In this document: positions 17,820 through 27,887 of the stretch, in pieces | Position numbering within the stretch: the first letter of the stretch is position 1 | How the letters are laid out: each line of letters opens with the position of its first letter | Source of the DNA: Sanguibacter gelidistatuariae | GTDB taxonomy: Bacteria > Actinomycetota > Actinomycetes > Actinomycetales > Cellulomonadaceae | DNA length: 64,000 bases | Reading direction: 5' to 3' | Assembly: GCF_900096585.1 (NCBI RefSeq) | Contig: NZ_FMYH01000002.1 | Location: 88,343 to 152,342 of the forward strand | The notes under the pieces: generated by a model | What the model was told of the DNA's origin: nothing | The model's input: the letters and a program-made list of their open reading frames with translations, nothing else | The model's database searches: none | Translations under genes and position numbers: made by a program

Positions 17820-18725
17820 TCAGCTGATCGGGTCTTCGACCAGGTGGGAGCGGAGCTCCTTGACCGTGAGCGGTGGTGCAGTGCTCACGGTGCTAGCCGT
17901 GCCGGTGATGGGTGTGTAGGTCACGCCGCCGTCGAGGGAGTACTCCCCGGTCCAGGTGGTCGTCATGGTGACGGTGTAGTCGCCGGTCCTGGCGTAGGCG
18001 TACGCGACAGTGTGATCCGGCCACGGCGCCCCAGCGTCGGTCGTCGCTGTCGGTGTGGACCCGTCGGCCCAGTCCCAGACGAAGTCTCGGGGTGTGGCAC
18101 GAACCGTGACCGGCTGGCCGAGCAGTGTCGTGGTGATGACCTGGGGCTGGGCGTCGGTGTAGACGATGGTGATCATGTTGACCGGGACCCACCCCTGAGC
18201 GGGGCCGACGACGATGGGTGAGGGCGTCAGCTGCAATGCCCGGAAGTCCGCCTGCGTGACGACGACGGGAGCGGCACCTGGGGCGCGGTTGCAGACCAGG
18301 ACCGTGTTGAGATCGGCGGCGGAGTAGGTGCCATCGGGCTGAAGGGTCTGGATGGTGGTGGGGCTGACCTCGAAGCCGAGGTTCGGGTCGCAGTTCTCCA
18401 GGTCGAGGGCCGCCTGGCCAAGGCAGGCGACCGCGATGTTGACGACGCCGACGGCCCCGGTCGCCTCACATGCCTCGGTGCTCGTGATGAGGGTGGACGG
18501 GGGCGAGGACGGGATCGTGCCTTTGGTTGGACGGCCGCAGCCCTTGCTAGACAGAGCTGAGGACGCCTGGAGGTTCAAGAAGTCTCCCTGTGCCTGGGCT
18601 GCGTCGGAGCGCACTTGGGCATCGTCACACGATGGTGTCGGTGCTGCGATCGAGAGATCTCCCACCCCCACGCCGACGAGCATGAACATGACAGTCGCGG
18701 AAATGACAAGGACTCGACGCTTCAT
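17820..18725 (-). CDS. Secreted protein with PKD-like domain
   Basis: A 301-residue protein with an N-terminal signal peptide (KRRVLVISATVMFMLVGVGV, cleavage probably after IAA near residue 28) and no other membrane segment, so it is probably exported. The C-terminal third contains a PKD-like motif: VRATPRDFVWDWADGSTPT, then HTVAYAYARTGDYTVTMTTT. Cysteines in the middle (ALSSKGCGRP, STEACEATG, NIAVACLG, LENCDPNLG, VLVCNRAPG) may form disulphides. The function is unknown. The ATG overlaps the stop of the upstream lipoprotein gene (ATGA), so the two are co-translated, and they may act together in the envelope. Confidence 0.7.
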   Translation of the reverse strand: MKRRVLVISATVMFMLVGVGVGDLSIAAPTPSCDDAQVRSDAAQAQGDFLNLQASSALSSKGCGRPTKGTIPSSPPSTLITSTEACEATGAVGVVNIAVACLGQAALDLENCDPNLGFEVSPTTIQTLQPDGTYSAADLNTVLVCNRAPGAAPVVVTQADFRALQLTPSPIVVGPAQGWVPVNMITIVYTDAQPQVITTTLLGQPVTVRATPRDFVWDWADGSTPTATTDAGAPWPDHTVAYAYARTGDYTVTMTTTWTGEYSLDGGVTYTPITGTASTVSTAPPLTVKELRSHLVEDPIS

Positions 18726-19357
18726 GAGGGCTGCACCACCCCGGCTTCAGCCCCTCTGACGACCCACTGGCCATCAGACTGACGCTGGACTGCGACTGCG
18801 AAGTCCAAGGCGTCGTCACCATCCAACTTGTCGACGATCGAGCCTGATGCGTCAAATACGGTGAAAGGAGTCCTTGCCAGAGTTCCCCACACAATATAAA
18901 AGGGATGCTCATCTGGGGGATCCACTGCAATCGTCGTAAAAATCTTCGCCCCACCGACCGTGACGTTTCCCGCCGCGATGTCGGCCTGGACTTCCTCAAT
19001 CACGGCCGAACAGTAGATGCTCTCGGGATCACAGAGCTTCGTGAACTCCGCGAGGTCTTGACTCCTCACGGCATACCCGGAGACCTCCATGAAGTACTCC
19101 GCCGCGGCCTGCGCGCCCGCCTCGTCGTCGTTGTCCATCGCCGCGGGCCGCTCCGGCGGTACGAGGGGCTCCCCCGCCTTATCCGTCACAACTGGCGTCG
19201 GGTCGGCACTCGGCGCGGGAGCCGGCGTAGTCGACGTAGCCACGGCCCCCGGCGTCGTCGGCTGGGCAGACGACCCTTCCCCACAGGCGCCCAGCGTCAA
19301 GACACCGCAGAGCGTCCCGATCACCCAGCCGGCGAGCCCTGCCCTCACAAAAGTCAT
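18722..19357 (-). CDS. Putative lipoprotein, DUF6318-like
   Basis: A 211-residue lipoprotein. The signal peptide ends in the lipobox LTLGAC, which fixes the start at the ATG at 19357; acylation would fall on the Cys near residue 25. A Thr/Pro/Ala-rich linker (TTPGAVATSTTPAPAPSADP) is followed by a domain with EAGAQAAAEYFMEVSGYAVR and FTKLCDPESIYCSAVIEEV, the pattern of the actinobacterial DUF6318 family as far as I can judge. The family function is unknown. It is coupled to the PKD-like secreted protein downstream. The gene has noticeably lower GC around 18840-18960 than its neighbours, but the coding frame is intact. Confidence 0.7.
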   Translation of the reverse strand: MTFVRAGLAGWVIGTLCGVLTLGACGEGSSAQPTTPGAVATSTTPAPAPSADPTPVVTDKAGEPLVPPERPAAMDNDDEAGAQAAAEYFMEVSGYAVRSQDLAEFTKLCDPESIYCSAVIEEVQADIAAGNVTVGGAKIFTTIAVDPPDEHPFYIVWGTLARTPFTVFDASGSIVDKLDGDDALDFAVAVQRQSDGQWVVRGAEAGVVQPS

Positions 19358-19604
19358 GCACCAGACACTACGTCCGGCCCGGGCGCTTCGGCATGTTTTA
19401 GCCGGGCCTGTGGACAACCGCTCCGATGTCGGAACGCGCGGCACGCCGCACCCGGGCCATCGGACACACCGTGGCCAGCGCCAGCGCCGGTGCTTGGAAG
19501 CCCACGCCCGCTTCGGCGAAGCACCGGGCCCATACGGGCCGCGGCGGCCCGGTCCCCGCGAAAAACCCCTGGCCGGACAGGCGACCGCGGGACACAATGT
19601 CTCG

Positions 19605-20159
19605 ATGACCCAGTCGCTGCACACCTCGCCCACCTGGACCAGCGACCATCCCCTAGCCCGCTCCGTCCGCCTCGTCCGCCTGCCGACCGCCTCCGTCGAG
19701 GCCCTAGCCCGGGGATATCTGCGCGCGGCGCGCGCGGCCACCGACCTCGCCCTGACGGGATTCCTGACCAGCGACGGGTGCCGGTCGGTCTGGGCACGGC
19801 GGAGCAGGCAGATCGCTGACGACTCCGCCGAGGCGGACTGGGTGACCCGGGTCGTCGTGACAGCCTCGGGGGCTGTGGTCGGCCGCGCCGGGTTCCACGG
19901 CGCACCGGACCCGACCGGGATGGTCGAGGTCGGGTACGAGATCGACCCGATGTTCCGGCGCCAGGGCTACGCCCGCGCGGCGCTGCTGATCCTGCTCGAC
20001 GTCGCTCGTGCGGAGCCCGGGGTCCAGGTTCTGCGGGCCACCGTCAGCCCCGACAACCACGCCTCGCGGAACCTCGTCGAGCAGCACAGCCTCGTCGAGA
20101 CCGGGGAACAATGGGACGACGAGGACGGGCTCGAGACGATCTTCGAGATCAGCGTCTAG
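19605..20159 (+). CDS. GNAT-family N-acetyltransferase
   Basis: A 184-residue acetyltransferase of the RimJ/RimL-like GNAT group, which moves an acetyl group from acetyl-CoA to an amine. The acetyl-CoA-binding core is seen in VEVGYEIDPMFRRQGYARAA, where RRQGYA is the pyrophosphate-binding loop, followed by LLILLDVARAEPGVQVLRAT and NHASRNLVEQHSLVETG. The substrate cannot be told. The ATG at 19605 is the first sensible start after a long open region whose upstream part shows no protein-like pattern. The ribosome-binding site is weak. It is convergent with rpe. Confidence 0.82.
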   Translation: MTQSLHTSPTWTSDHPLARSVRLVRLPTASVEALARGYLRAARAATDLALTGFLTSDGCRSVWARRSRQIADDSAEADWVTRVVVTASGAVVGRAGFHGAPDPTGMVEVGYEIDPMFRRQGYARAALLILLDVARAEPGVQVLRATVSPDNHASRNLVEQHSLVETGEQWDDEDGLETIFEISV

Positions 20160-20232
20160 CCCTGCCCGGTCAGCGATCGGCTGCGGCCCGCCGACTTTGC
20201 GGCACCCCAGCGACCCGGCCCTCCGCGCTCGC

Positions 20233-20895
20233 TCAGTGCCGGTGACCTGAGGCCAACGCGCGCAGCACGTCGATCTCCGCCGGGATGTCGTCGGCCCCGT
20301 ACACGGCCGAGCCTGCCACGAAGACGTTCGCACCGGCGTCGGCCGCGCGCTCGATCGTGGCGCGCGAGACGCCGCCGTCGACCTGGATCCACACGTCCAG
20401 GTCGCCCGCGCTGATCGCCGCGCGGGCGCGGCGGATCTTGGGCAGGGTGCCCTCGATGAAGGACTGCCCGCCGAAGCCGGGCTCGACCGTCATGATGAGC
20501 AGCATGTCGATCTCGGAGAGCAGGTCGACGAAGGACTCGACCGGGGTCGCCGGCTTGAGCGCGAGCCCAGCGCGGGCCCCGAGCCGGCGCAGCTCTCGGG
20601 CCAGGCGCACCGGCGCGGCGGCGGCCTCGGCGTGGAAGGTCACCGACTGCGCGCCCGCCTCGGCGAAGCCGGGGGCCCACCGGTCCGGGTCGGCGATCAT
20701 GAGATGCACATCGATCGGGATCGGGGACACCTGGACGATCCGCTCGACGACCGGCAGGCCGATCGTCAGGTTCGGCACGAAGTGGTTGTCCATGACGTCG
20801 ACGTGCGCGTAGTCCGCACCGGCGATCGCGTGCAGGTCACGCTCGAGGTTGGTGAAGTCGGCAGACAGGATGCTCGGTGCGATGAGGGCGCTCAT
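20233..20895 (-). CDS. rpe: Ribulose-phosphate 3-epimerase
   Basis: Interconverts ribulose 5-phosphate and xylulose 5-phosphate in the pentose phosphate pathway. The 220-residue TIM barrel has the usual signatures: [39 protein letters not shown] (metal-binding His and Asp), [33 protein letters not shown] and [20 protein letters not shown]. The ATG at 20895 overlaps the rsmB stop (ATGA), so it is translationally coupled to the end of the priA-HAD-fmt-rsmB run. The tail [12 protein letters not shown] is short and normal. Confidence 0.97.
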   Translation of the reverse strand: MSALIAPSILSADFTNLERDLHAIAGADYAHVDVMDNHFVPNLTIGLPVVERIVQVSPIPIDVHLMIADPDRWAPGFAEAGAQSVTFHAEAAAAPVRLARELRRLGARAGLALKPATPVESFVDLLSEIDMLLIMTVEPGFGGQSFIEGTLPKIRRARAAISAGDLDVWIQVDGGVSRATIERAADAGANVFVAGSAVYGADDIPAEIDVLRALASGHRH

Positions 20896-22415
20896 GCCAC
20901 CACCGTAGATCCCACACGGCGCAGCAGCGTCAGGTGCATCGCGTCGGTCCCGTGCAGGTGCGGCCAGAGCTGGACGTCCAGGCGCTCGGCGAGCGGCACG
21001 TCCGTGCCCGCGATCTCAGTGACGAGGGACCGCGCGTCAAGCATCTCGACGGACCCCTCCGGCAGCGTGCCCAGCACGTCAGAGACGACCGTACGGGTCT
21101 CAGCCAGGTGTGGGGAGCACGTCACGTACGCCACGACGCCGCCCTCGCGCACAGCTAGCAGCGCCGAGGTGAGCAGCTCGCGTTGCAGGGTCGCCAGGAC
21201 CTTCACGTCCGACGGCGTGCGTCGCCACCTCGACTCTGGCCGGCGGCGCAGCGCGCCCAGCCCGGTGCACGGAGCGTCGACCAGGACGCGGTCGTAGGAC
21301 CCGGGCTCCTGGGTGCCGATGTCCCGCCCGTCCCACACCTGAACCTTCTCGACCGAGTGGGCCGGGACCGCCGCGAGGGAACGCTCGACGAGGTCGGCGC
21401 GGTGCGGCTGGATCTCGTTGGCGACGATCCGCGCACCCCGGGTCCCGGCGATCGAGGCGAGCAGTGCCGCCTTGCCCCCGGGGCCTGCGCACATGTCGAG
21501 CCAGCGCGCGTCGGTCCCCTCAAGAGGCGCCTGGGCGAAGGCCAGCGTGACAAGCTGGCTGCCCTCGTCCTGGACACCGGCCTGGCCGTCGCGGACGGCC
21601 GCGATCGCGCCCGGGTCCGAGCCCTCCAGGATCAGCGCGGTCGGCGCGAGCCGGCCGGGGTGGGACTCGACCTGCGCGCCAAGCTCGGCAACAGAGATCA
21701 GGCCGGGCCGGGCCACGAGCGTCACCCGCGGGGAGGCATTGTCCGCCTCGAGCAACGACACCAGCTCGTCGACCGGACGCCCCGAGGCCACGAGGGCGTC
21801 ACGCATGGCCCGGGTGATCCACTGCGGATGGCTGTCCACGACGGACATCTTCGCGATCTCGTCGCTCTCCTGGGCCTCGATGAGCTCGAGCCACTCCTCA
21901 AGCTCCGTCCGGGAGATCTTGCGCAGCACCGCGTTGACAAACTGGGCGCTACCGGCCCCCACCCGGGACCGGGCCAGGCCCACAGTCTCGGAAACGGCGG
22001 CGTGCGAGGGGACCCGCATCCCCAGGAGCTGGTGGGCTCCCAGGCGCAGCACGTCCAGGACGGGCGCGTCGATCTTGTCGAGCGGGCGGTCCACACACAG
22101 GGCGATCACGGCGTCGTATCGCCCGCGCATGCGCAACGTCCCGTAGGTGAGCTCGGTCGCGAAGGCCGCATCACGGCCCGAGAGCCCGCGTGAGCGGAGC
22201 ATCGGGGGGAGCACGAGGTTCGCGTAGGCATCGGAGTCCGCGACCTGACGCAGCACGTCGAAGGCGATCGTGCGGGAGTCGTCGGTGCCCTTGCGCCGTT
22301 CCCCCGGTGCGAGCGAGCCACGGTTGCCGTCGCCCCGGGTGCGCGCGGCGCTGCGCTCGCGACCCTGGGCATTGCGGCGTTCGGGCTGGGTGCTGCGTGC
22401 TGCGTCGTCGTTCAC
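20892..22415 (-). CDS. rsmB: 16S rRNA m5C967 methyltransferase
   Basis: Methylates a cytosine of 16S rRNA with S-adenosylmethionine. The N-terminal NusB-like RNA-binding domain (about residues 60-190) has [20 protein letters not shown] and [20 protein letters not shown]. The catalytic domain has [15 protein letters not shown] (SAM loop), [20 protein letters not shown] with the catalytic Cys, and [17 protein letters not shown] with the second Cys. The first 55 residues are charged and low complexity. The GTG at 22415 ([14 protein letters not shown]) is chosen for its GGAG site; the open frame continues farther but loses protein character. 507 residues. Confidence 0.93.
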   Translation of the reverse strand: MNDDAARSTQPERRNAQGRERSAARTRGDGNRGSLAPGERRKGTDDSRTIAFDVLRQVADSDAYANLVLPPMLRSRGLSGRDAAFATELTYGTLRMRGRYDAVIALCVDRPLDKIDAPVLDVLRLGAHQLLGMRVPSHAAVSETVGLARSRVGAGSAQFVNAVLRKISRTELEEWLELIEAQESDEIAKMSVVDSHPQWITRAMRDALVASGRPVDELVSLLEADNASPRVTLVARPGLISVAELGAQVESHPGRLAPTALILEGSDPGAIAAVRDGQAGVQDEGSQLVTLAFAQAPLEGTDARWLDMCAGPGGKAALLASIAGTRGARIVANEIQPHRADLVERSLAAVPAHSVEKVQVWDGRDIGTQEPGSYDRVLVDAPCTGLGALRRRPESRWRRTPSDVKVLATLQRELLTSALLAVREGGVVAYVTCSPHLAETRTVVSDVLGTLPEGSVEMLDARSLVTEIAGTDVPLAERLDVQLWPHLHGTDAMHLTLLRRVGSTVVA

Positions 22416-22545
22416 TGGTGCTCCGTTCGTGGCGTCCGCGGGCGGGGCACCTCGCGTTGATGGGATGCCGCGCAGCTCGTGGCACCGTTCATGGTGATCG
22501 TCGTGATGGCTCTCGCCGGCGCTGCGGGGCGGCGTGCACGCCCGC

Positions 22546-23499
22546 TCACGCGCGGCCCTGCTCGCCCAGGTACGTCCCGGCGTCCAGCCGCGCACCGCGG
22601 GCCCAGTCGCTCGCTGCCATCGGCTTCTTGCCGGCGGGAACGACCTCGCCAAGCTCGACCGCGGCTGACGCCGTGCCGACGCGGACCGACTTCTTGGTCA
22701 CCTCGACCTGGCCCGGGGCGAGCGACCCGGCCGGGGTCTGCTCGTCGTCGACGACGGTCACGGGTCCGATGCCGAGCCTCGACCCATCGGGGAGCACGGT
22801 CCACGCACCGGGCGCGGGTGTGCAGCCGCGGATCAGCCGGTCGACGGTGTGCGCGGGGCGCGTCCACTCGATCCGGGCGTCCTCGGGCGCGAGCTTCGCG
22901 GCGAGGCTGACGCCGTCTGCGGGCTGGATGACCGGGTTGAGCGCGCCGTCCTCGAGGGCGTCGAGCGTGGCCACGAGGAGCCCCGCGCCCGACGACGCGA
23001 GCCGGCCGAGCAGGTCGCCCGCGGTGTCACGGCGGCGGATGGTCTCGGTCGCGGTGCCCAAGATCGGTCCGGTGTCCAGGCCCTCCTCGATCAGGAACGT
23101 CGTTGCGCCGGTCACCTCGTCGCCCGCGATGATCGCGCGCTGAACCGGCGCGGCACCGCGCCAGGCGGGCAGGACCGAGAAGTGCAGGTTGACCCAGCCG
23201 AGGGCGGGTACGGCCAGCACGTCGGCCGGGAGGATCTCGCCGTAGGCGACGACGGGCGCGCAGTCGATGTCGAGTGCCGTGAGTCGCTCCACGAAGCCCT
23301 CGCTGCGCGGACGGTCGGTGATGACCTCGATCCCGGCTGCCTCCGCCCGTTCGCGCACCGGGCTCGGTGCGAGGTGGCGCCCGCGACCCGCCCGTGCGTC
23401 CGCGCGGGTCAAGACCGCCACGACCTCGTGGCGGGAGGCCAGCAGGGCCTCCAGGGCAGGAACAGCTACGGCCGGGGTCCCGGCAAAGAGCAGACGCAT
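22546..23499 (-). CDS. fmt: Methionyl-tRNA formyltransferase
   Basis: Formylates Met-tRNAfMet with 10-formyltetrahydrofolate for translation initiation. Family signatures are the start [26 protein letters not shown]-type catalytic region [20 protein letters not shown] (Asn-x-His) and [28 protein letters not shown]-terminal tRNA-binding beta-barrel follows ([16 protein letters not shown]). 317 residues, normal length. The ATG at 23499 is the family start, although the frame is open upstream. It lies 10 bp after the HAD gene stop and 130 bp before rsmB, in the classic actinobacterial order. Confidence 0.96.
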   Translation of the reverse strand: MRLLFAGTPAVAVPALEALLASRHEVVAVLTRADARAGRGRHLAPSPVRERAEAAGIEVITDRPRSEGFVERLTALDIDCAPVVAYGEILPADVLAVPALGWVNLHFSVLPAWRGAAPVQRAIIAGDEVTGATTFLIEEGLDTGPILGTATETIRRRDTAGDLLGRLASSGAGLLVATLDALEDGALNPVIQPADGVSLAAKLAPEDARIEWTRPAHTVDRLIRGCTPAPGAWTVLPDGSRLGIGPVTVVDDEQTPAGSLAPGQVEVTKKSVRVGTASAAVELGEVVPAGKKPMAASDWARGARLDAGTYLGEQGRA

Positions 23500-23509
23500 G
23501 GACCCCAGT

Positions 23510-24148
23510 CTAAGAGCGCGCGGGGGGCGACCCACACACCTGGACTCCCAGCTCGCGGAGCTGGACCCGGAAGTCCTCGGTCGTGGTGAAGTGCACAGCC
23601 ACGTAGCCGCGCTCGGCTGCGGCCTCGACGTTGGGCAAGGAGTCGTCGACGAAGACCGTGCGACCCGGCTCGAGGCCGAACCTCGTCGTGGTGAGGTCGA
23701 AGATCGCCGGGTCAGGCTTGGCCAGACCAACCTCCCCCGAGACGACGATCCCGCGCAGCCGCCCGATGGCGGGCGCGGACGGCTCGGCATGGTGGAACAG
23801 CTCGGCCGACCAGTTGGTCAGCCCATAGAGCGCGAGCCCGGCGCGGTCGAGCTCGTCGACGAGGGCTGCCGAACCCGGGACCGGGCCGGTGAGCGTGCGG
23901 GAGAAGTTCTCCACGTACAGGTCCACGAGCTCGCCGTGGCGCGGGTCCGCGCTCGCGAGGAGATCACGCAGCTCCGCCCACGACCGGCCGGCGTCCTGAG
24001 CGTGGTTGTGGGCGAGGAAGCTGCTCTCGGCGAAGAACGCGTCGACCTCGTCGCGGCTCAGACCGTCGAAGGCCGCGTAAGGGTCCCAGCCGATGAGCAC
24101 GTTGCCCAGGTCGTAGAGGATCGCTTCGATGGTGGTCTGAGCGGTCAC
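23510..24148 (-). CDS. HAD-family hydrolase
   Basis: A 212-residue haloacid-dehalogenase-like phosphatase of the HAD-IA type. Motif I is [13 protein letters not shown] (nucleophile Asp; the second Asp is replaced as in the epoxide-hydrolase-like subgroup), motif II LTNWS, motif [12 protein letters not shown] and motif [15 protein letters not shown] helical cap lies between motifs I and II. The substrate is unknown. The GTG at 24148 overlaps the priA stop, so it belongs to the priA-HAD-fmt run, a common neighbourhood in Micrococcales. Confidence 0.85.
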   Translation of the reverse strand: MTAQTTIEAILYDLGNVLIGWDPYAAFDGLSRDEVDAFFAESSFLAHNHAQDAGRSWAELRDLLASADPRHGELVDLYVENFSRTLTGPVPGSAALVDELDRAGLALYGLTNWSAELFHHAEPSAPAIGRLRGIVVSGEVGLAKPDPAIFDLTTTRFGLEPGRTVFVDDSLPNVEAAAERGYVAVHFTTTEDFRVQLRELGVQVCGSPPARS

Positions 24149-26520
24149 AGCATCTCCTTCGGGTCGAGCACGACCGAGATCAGGCCGGCTTCGCGTTTGG
24201 CGCTCGCGCTGGCGAGCGCGCTGGCTAGTGAGCGGGCGAGCTCGCGCCCCCGGGCCACCGGCACCCGGATGATCGCGCGCACCGGGACCTCGAGGGCACC
24301 GCCCGTGCGTCCGGCGGGTCCGACGGCGGCCGAGGTCCCGTTCCGCGCCGGGCTGCCGGCAAGCAGCGCCTCGCTCCGGCGGGAGGCTCGACCGCGTCCG
24401 GGCTCCGGCGCGCCCGCCCCCGTCGAAGGTTCTGGCACGTCGACCGGCCCGAGCACGGACCCGCCCTCGGGCAGCTCGACACGGTCGAGGAACATCGCCA
24501 CGGCGAGGCGGTCCCCCGTGACCGACGCGATGCGCACGGCCGGGGGCATGCTCAGCTCGACGCGTTCGTCGAGCTCACGCCCGGCAAGGCCCGCAGGGTC
24601 CCAGCGCACGAGCGCGTTCGTCGGGGTCGGAGCAGCGTCGCCGACGAGTAGCAACCGTCCGTCGTCGGCCGCGGACCGCACGAGCGCACCGGCGGTGATC
24701 CAGCGGTGCAGGGCCTCCTGATCGGTGTAGAGACCGATGTGGCTCGTCGACGACGCCGCGTCGAGCAGCACACCCACGGAGTATCCGCTCGGGGCGACCG
24801 GTTCGGCCCCTGGCGTGGCGACGACGAGCGCCGGGCGGTCCGGGATCTCGGTGAGGACTCCCGCGGCCGACCGGGCCCCCGAGATCCGCACAGTGGTCCC
24901 GGGGAACGCCTTGCCCAGCTCCTCGGCCGTTCGGTCGCTGCCCACCCGCACCGAGCGCAGGCCCGTGGCGAAGCACTCCGAGCAGGACCAGCCACCGGCC
25001 AGCGCGCCGCACCACGAGCACTGCGGGACGGCGTGCGCGCTGGTCAGCGCGAGCGGTCCGTGGCAGGTTGCGCAGTGCGCCGCCGTCCGGCACCGCACGC
25101 ACGCCACGACCGGGATGTACCCGGCGCGGGGAACTTGGACGAGCACCGGACCGGTCTTGAGCCCCTTCATGATGGCCTGCCAGACAGCCCCGGGCAGCCG
25201 GGCGGCCGCGGCCGGACCCTCCCGGGCCAGGTCGACCGAGGTCAGTGCCGCGACGCGCGGTGTGCGGCTGCGGACCGTCTCACGGTCGGCCACGAGCTCC
25301 CTGGCCCACCCGCTGGTCACCAGGGCCTGGGCGTGGATCGAGCGGCTCAGAGAGCCGATGAGCATGGCGCAGGATGTCTGCTCCGAGCGCAGCGCAAGCA
25401 CCTCGCGGACGTGCGGGTACGGCGCCCGGCGCTCCTGGTGCATGCCGTCGATGTCGTCCCAGCAGACGACCAGGCCGAGGTTGTGGACCGGTGCGAAGGC
25501 CGCCGCGCGGGTGCCGATCACCACGGTCGCCGCGCCGCGCCGGGCGGCGAGGAAGCTGCGGTAGCGGGGTGTGGGCCCGAGGTCCGCGGTGAGCCGGACG
25601 AAGGTGGCCTGCGGCAATGCAGTCTCGGCCGGCGTCTCAGCCGGTGCCCACTCGGCGACGCCGACCTGGAGCAGGGCGAGCGCGAGCCGGTCGACGTCGC
25701 GGGTGTCGGGCAGGACCACGACGGCCCCGCGGCCGCTCAGGGTCACCGCGCGGACCGCCTCGGCCAAGGCGAGCGGCCAGCCGGCGATCGCGCCGACACC
25801 GGGCAGAGCCGTCCACACGGCGCGCGGGGAGTCCCCGGCCGCGAGCCGGGACAGGAAGGCCTCTCCGGCACGGAATGGCACCCACTCGCTCGGGCCGGCC
25901 GTCGGGCTGGGCGCCGGGTAGGGCGCCGGGTAGGGCGTTGGGTAAGGCGCTGACGCCGCATCCGGCGCCACTCCCCAGGCCTCCCCCTCGACCTTGGCCA
26001 GCCGCGGTGGCACGGCCAGCCGCAGCACGTCCGTCAGGGACCCCGCGTAATAGTCGGCAACGAGCCGGGCGAGGTCTGTGACCTCTGCGGAGAGGACCGG
26101 CTCAGGCGAGACGACCCGGCGCAGCGCGACGAGACGACCGGTGTGCTCGCTGCGGCCGGCGCGCTCGATGAGGTACCCGTCCACGTCCTGCGCTCCGAAC
26201 CGGACCTTGACCCGCACACCCGGCTGGGCGGCGTCGGACATGGACTCCGGCACGGTGTAGTCGAAGAGGCGGTCGAGGTGCGCGGGCGAGACGTCCACGC
26301 ACACCCGGGCGATCGGCTGGACGGCCGCCAGCGGCAGGCCCGTCTCAGTCACGGCTGCGCGACCGGCTCCGCGCCCCGCGACCCGACCGGTGGTCCCGGC
26401 ACGGCCGGACACCGGCAGCGGACCGAAGAGCGCGTCTTCAGTCTCCTGCCCCGCGGTCTCCTGCCCCGCGGCTTGCTGCCCCACGCGGGCGAGCGGCTCG
26501 CCCGTCAGCTGCGCGTTCAC
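24145..26520 (-). CDS. priA: PriA-like primosomal protein, helicase motifs degenerate
   Basis: PriA recognises stalled forks and reloads the replisome. This 791-residue homologue keeps the N-terminal DNA-binding domain (VCVDVSPAHLDRLFDYTVPE), the zinc-binding cysteines (CVRCRTAAHCATCHGP, CSWCGALAGGWSCSEC) and the C-terminal region, but its helicase motifs are lost: the Walker A position reads PGVGAIAGWPLALAEAV without GKT, and the DEEH box is replaced by CWDDIDGMHQE. This loss is known for actinobacterial PriA, which is thought to act without helicase activity. The N-terminal 45 residues and a PYPTPYPAPYPAPSP segment near residue 195 are low complexity, from short DNA repeats. Confidence 0.9.
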   Translation of the reverse strand: MNAQLTGEPLARVGQQAAGQETAGQETEDALFGPLPVSGRAGTTGRVAGRGAGRAAVTETGLPLAAVQPIARVCVDVSPAHLDRLFDYTVPESMSDAAQPGVRVKVRFGAQDVDGYLIERAGRSEHTGRLVALRRVVSPEPVLSAEVTDLARLVADYYAGSLTDVLRLAVPPRLAKVEGEAWGVAPDAASAPYPTPYPAPYPAPSPTAGPSEWVPFRAGEAFLSRLAAGDSPRAVWTALPGVGAIAGWPLALAEAVRAVTLSGRGAVVVLPDTRDVDRLALALLQVGVAEWAPAETPAETALPQATFVRLTADLGPTPRYRSFLAARRGAATVVIGTRAAAFAPVHNLGLVVCWDDIDGMHQERRAPYPHVREVLALRSEQTSCAMLIGSLSRSIHAQALVTSGWARELVADRETVRSRTPRVAALTSVDLAREGPAAAARLPGAVWQAIMKGLKTGPVLVQVPRAGYIPVVACVRCRTAAHCATCHGPLALTSAHAVPQCSWCGALAGGWSCSECFATGLRSVRVGSDRTAEELGKAFPGTTVRISGARSAAGVLTEIPDRPALVVATPGAEPVAPSGYSVGVLLDAASSTSHIGLYTDQEALHRWITAGALVRSAADDGRLLLVGDAAPTPTNALVRWDPAGLAGRELDERVELSMPPAVRIASVTGDRLAVAMFLDRVELPEGGSVLGPVDVPEPSTGAGAPEPGRGRASRRSEALLAGSPARNGTSAAVGPAGRTGGALEVPVRAIIRVPVARGRELARSLASALASASAKREAGLISVVLDPKEML

Positions 26521-26606
26521 CGCTCACCCCCGATCGTGGCTGTTACCGGAGGCCTCGCTATCGTGCCTCCACCGTCCCTAGAGCATCCCAGGCGCCACTG
26601 ACATCC

Positions 26607-27800
26607 TCAGACGGCGGCCTGCAGCTCGGCGATCCGGTCCGTGCGCTCCCAGGTGAAGTCCGCCAGCTCGCGGCCGAAGTGGCCGTATGCGGCCGTCTGG
26701 GCGTAGATAGGGCGCAGCAGGTCGAGGTCCGCCACGATCGCGCCGGGACGCAGGTCGAAGACCGACTTGATGGCCGCGGTGATGCGGGCGGCCGGAACCG
26801 TCTCGGTCCCGAAGGTCTCGACGTACAGGCCGACCGGTTGCGCCTTGCCGATCGCATAGGCGACCTGCACCTCGCAGCGGCGCGCGAGGCCCGCCGCGAC
26901 GACGTTCTTGGCCACCCACCGCATGGCATAGGCGGCCGAGCGGTCCACCTTGGACGGGTCCTTGCCGGAGAAGGCCCCGCCACCGTGACGCGCCATGCCG
27001 CCGTAGGTGTCGACGATGATCTTGCGTCCGGTCAGACCGGCGTCGCCCTTGGGGCCGCCGACGACGAAGGTCCCGGTCGGGTTGACGATGAGGCGGTAGT
27101 CGTCGGAGGGCAGGTCGAGCCCGGCCAGGACCGGGGCGACGACAAGCTCGCTCACCAGTGCTGCCAGCTCGTCCTGACGGACGTCGGGGTCATGCTGGGT
27201 GGAGACGACGATCGTGTCGACCTTGACCGCGAGATCGCCGTCGTAGGCGATCGTGACCTGCGTCTTGCCGTCCGGGCGCAGCCCGGGCAGCGAGTGGTCC
27301 TTGCGGACCTGGGCGAGGCGCTCGGCCAGGCGGTGCGCCGCGAAGATGGGCAACGGCATGAGGGTCGCGGTCTCGTCGCTCGCGTAGCCGAACATCAGGC
27401 CCTGGTCGCCGGCGCCCTGAGCATCGAGCGGGTCGAGGTCCCCGGTGTCGTCACGCTGCTCGAGCGCCTTGTCGACGCCCTGGGCGATGTCGGGCGACTG
27501 CTGGCCGATCGAGACGGACACGCCGCACGAGTCACCGTCGAATCCGATGGCCGACGACGTGTAGCCGATCTCCTTGACCACCTGGCGCACGATCTGCGGG
27601 ATCTCGACGTAGGCGGAGGTCGAGACCTCACCGGCGACGTGCACGAGCCCGGTCGTGACGAGGGTCTCGACGGCGACCCGGGAGGCCGGGTCCTGCTCGA
27701 GGAGAGCGTCGAGGATCGCGTCAGAGATCTGGTCGCACACCTTGTCCGGGTGACCTTCAGTCACGGACTCGGACGTGAACAGGCGGAGGGCTTCAGTCAT
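26607..27800 (-). CDS. metK: S-adenosylmethionine synthetase
   Basis: Makes S-adenosylmethionine from methionine and ATP. The 397-residue protein has all family signatures: [20 protein letters not shown] (ATP and metal binding), [26 protein letters not shown] (hexapeptide motif), [20 protein letters not shown] and [19 protein letters not shown] (P-loop-like). The ATG at 27800 ([12 protein letters not shown]) is the family start; an upstream in-frame start at 27827 adds nine residues of no similarity. There is no clear ribosome-binding site. No SAM riboswitch is seen upstream. It lies between coaBC and priA, the usual order in Actinobacteria. Confidence 0.97.
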   Translation of the reverse strand: MTEALRLFTSESVTEGHPDKVCDQISDAILDALLEQDPASRVAVETLVTTGLVHVAGEVSTSAYVEIPQIVRQVVKEIGYTSSAIGFDGDSCGVSVSIGQQSPDIAQGVDKALEQRDDTGDLDPLDAQGAGDQGLMFGYASDETATLMPLPIFAAHRLAERLAQVRKDHSLPGLRPDGKTQVTIAYDGDLAVKVDTIVVSTQHDPDVRQDELAALVSELVVAPVLAGLDLPSDDYRLIVNPTGTFVVGGPKGDAGLTGRKIIVDTYGGMARHGGGAFSGKDPSKVDRSAAYAMRWVAKNVVAAGLARRCEVQVAYAIGKAQPVGLYVETFGTETVPAARITAAIKSVFDLRPGAIVADLDLLRPIYAQTAAYGHFGRELADFTWERTDRIAELQAAV

Positions 27801-27887
27801 GCGCCAAGGATACGGTCTTGGGCCCATCGCCTCGGCAGCCCGTCGAACCCTTGAGACAGCGGCGACGCGGCCACCGGTCCGCGGACG

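Noticed and set aside
19089..19604. N-terminal extension of the GNAT frame
   Set aside because: This part overlaps the lipoprotein gene on the other strand and has no acetyltransferase character; the gene starts at 19605.
26521..27887. SAM riboswitch near metK
   Set aside because: The upstream region of metK is short and shows none of the conserved SAM aptamer blocks.
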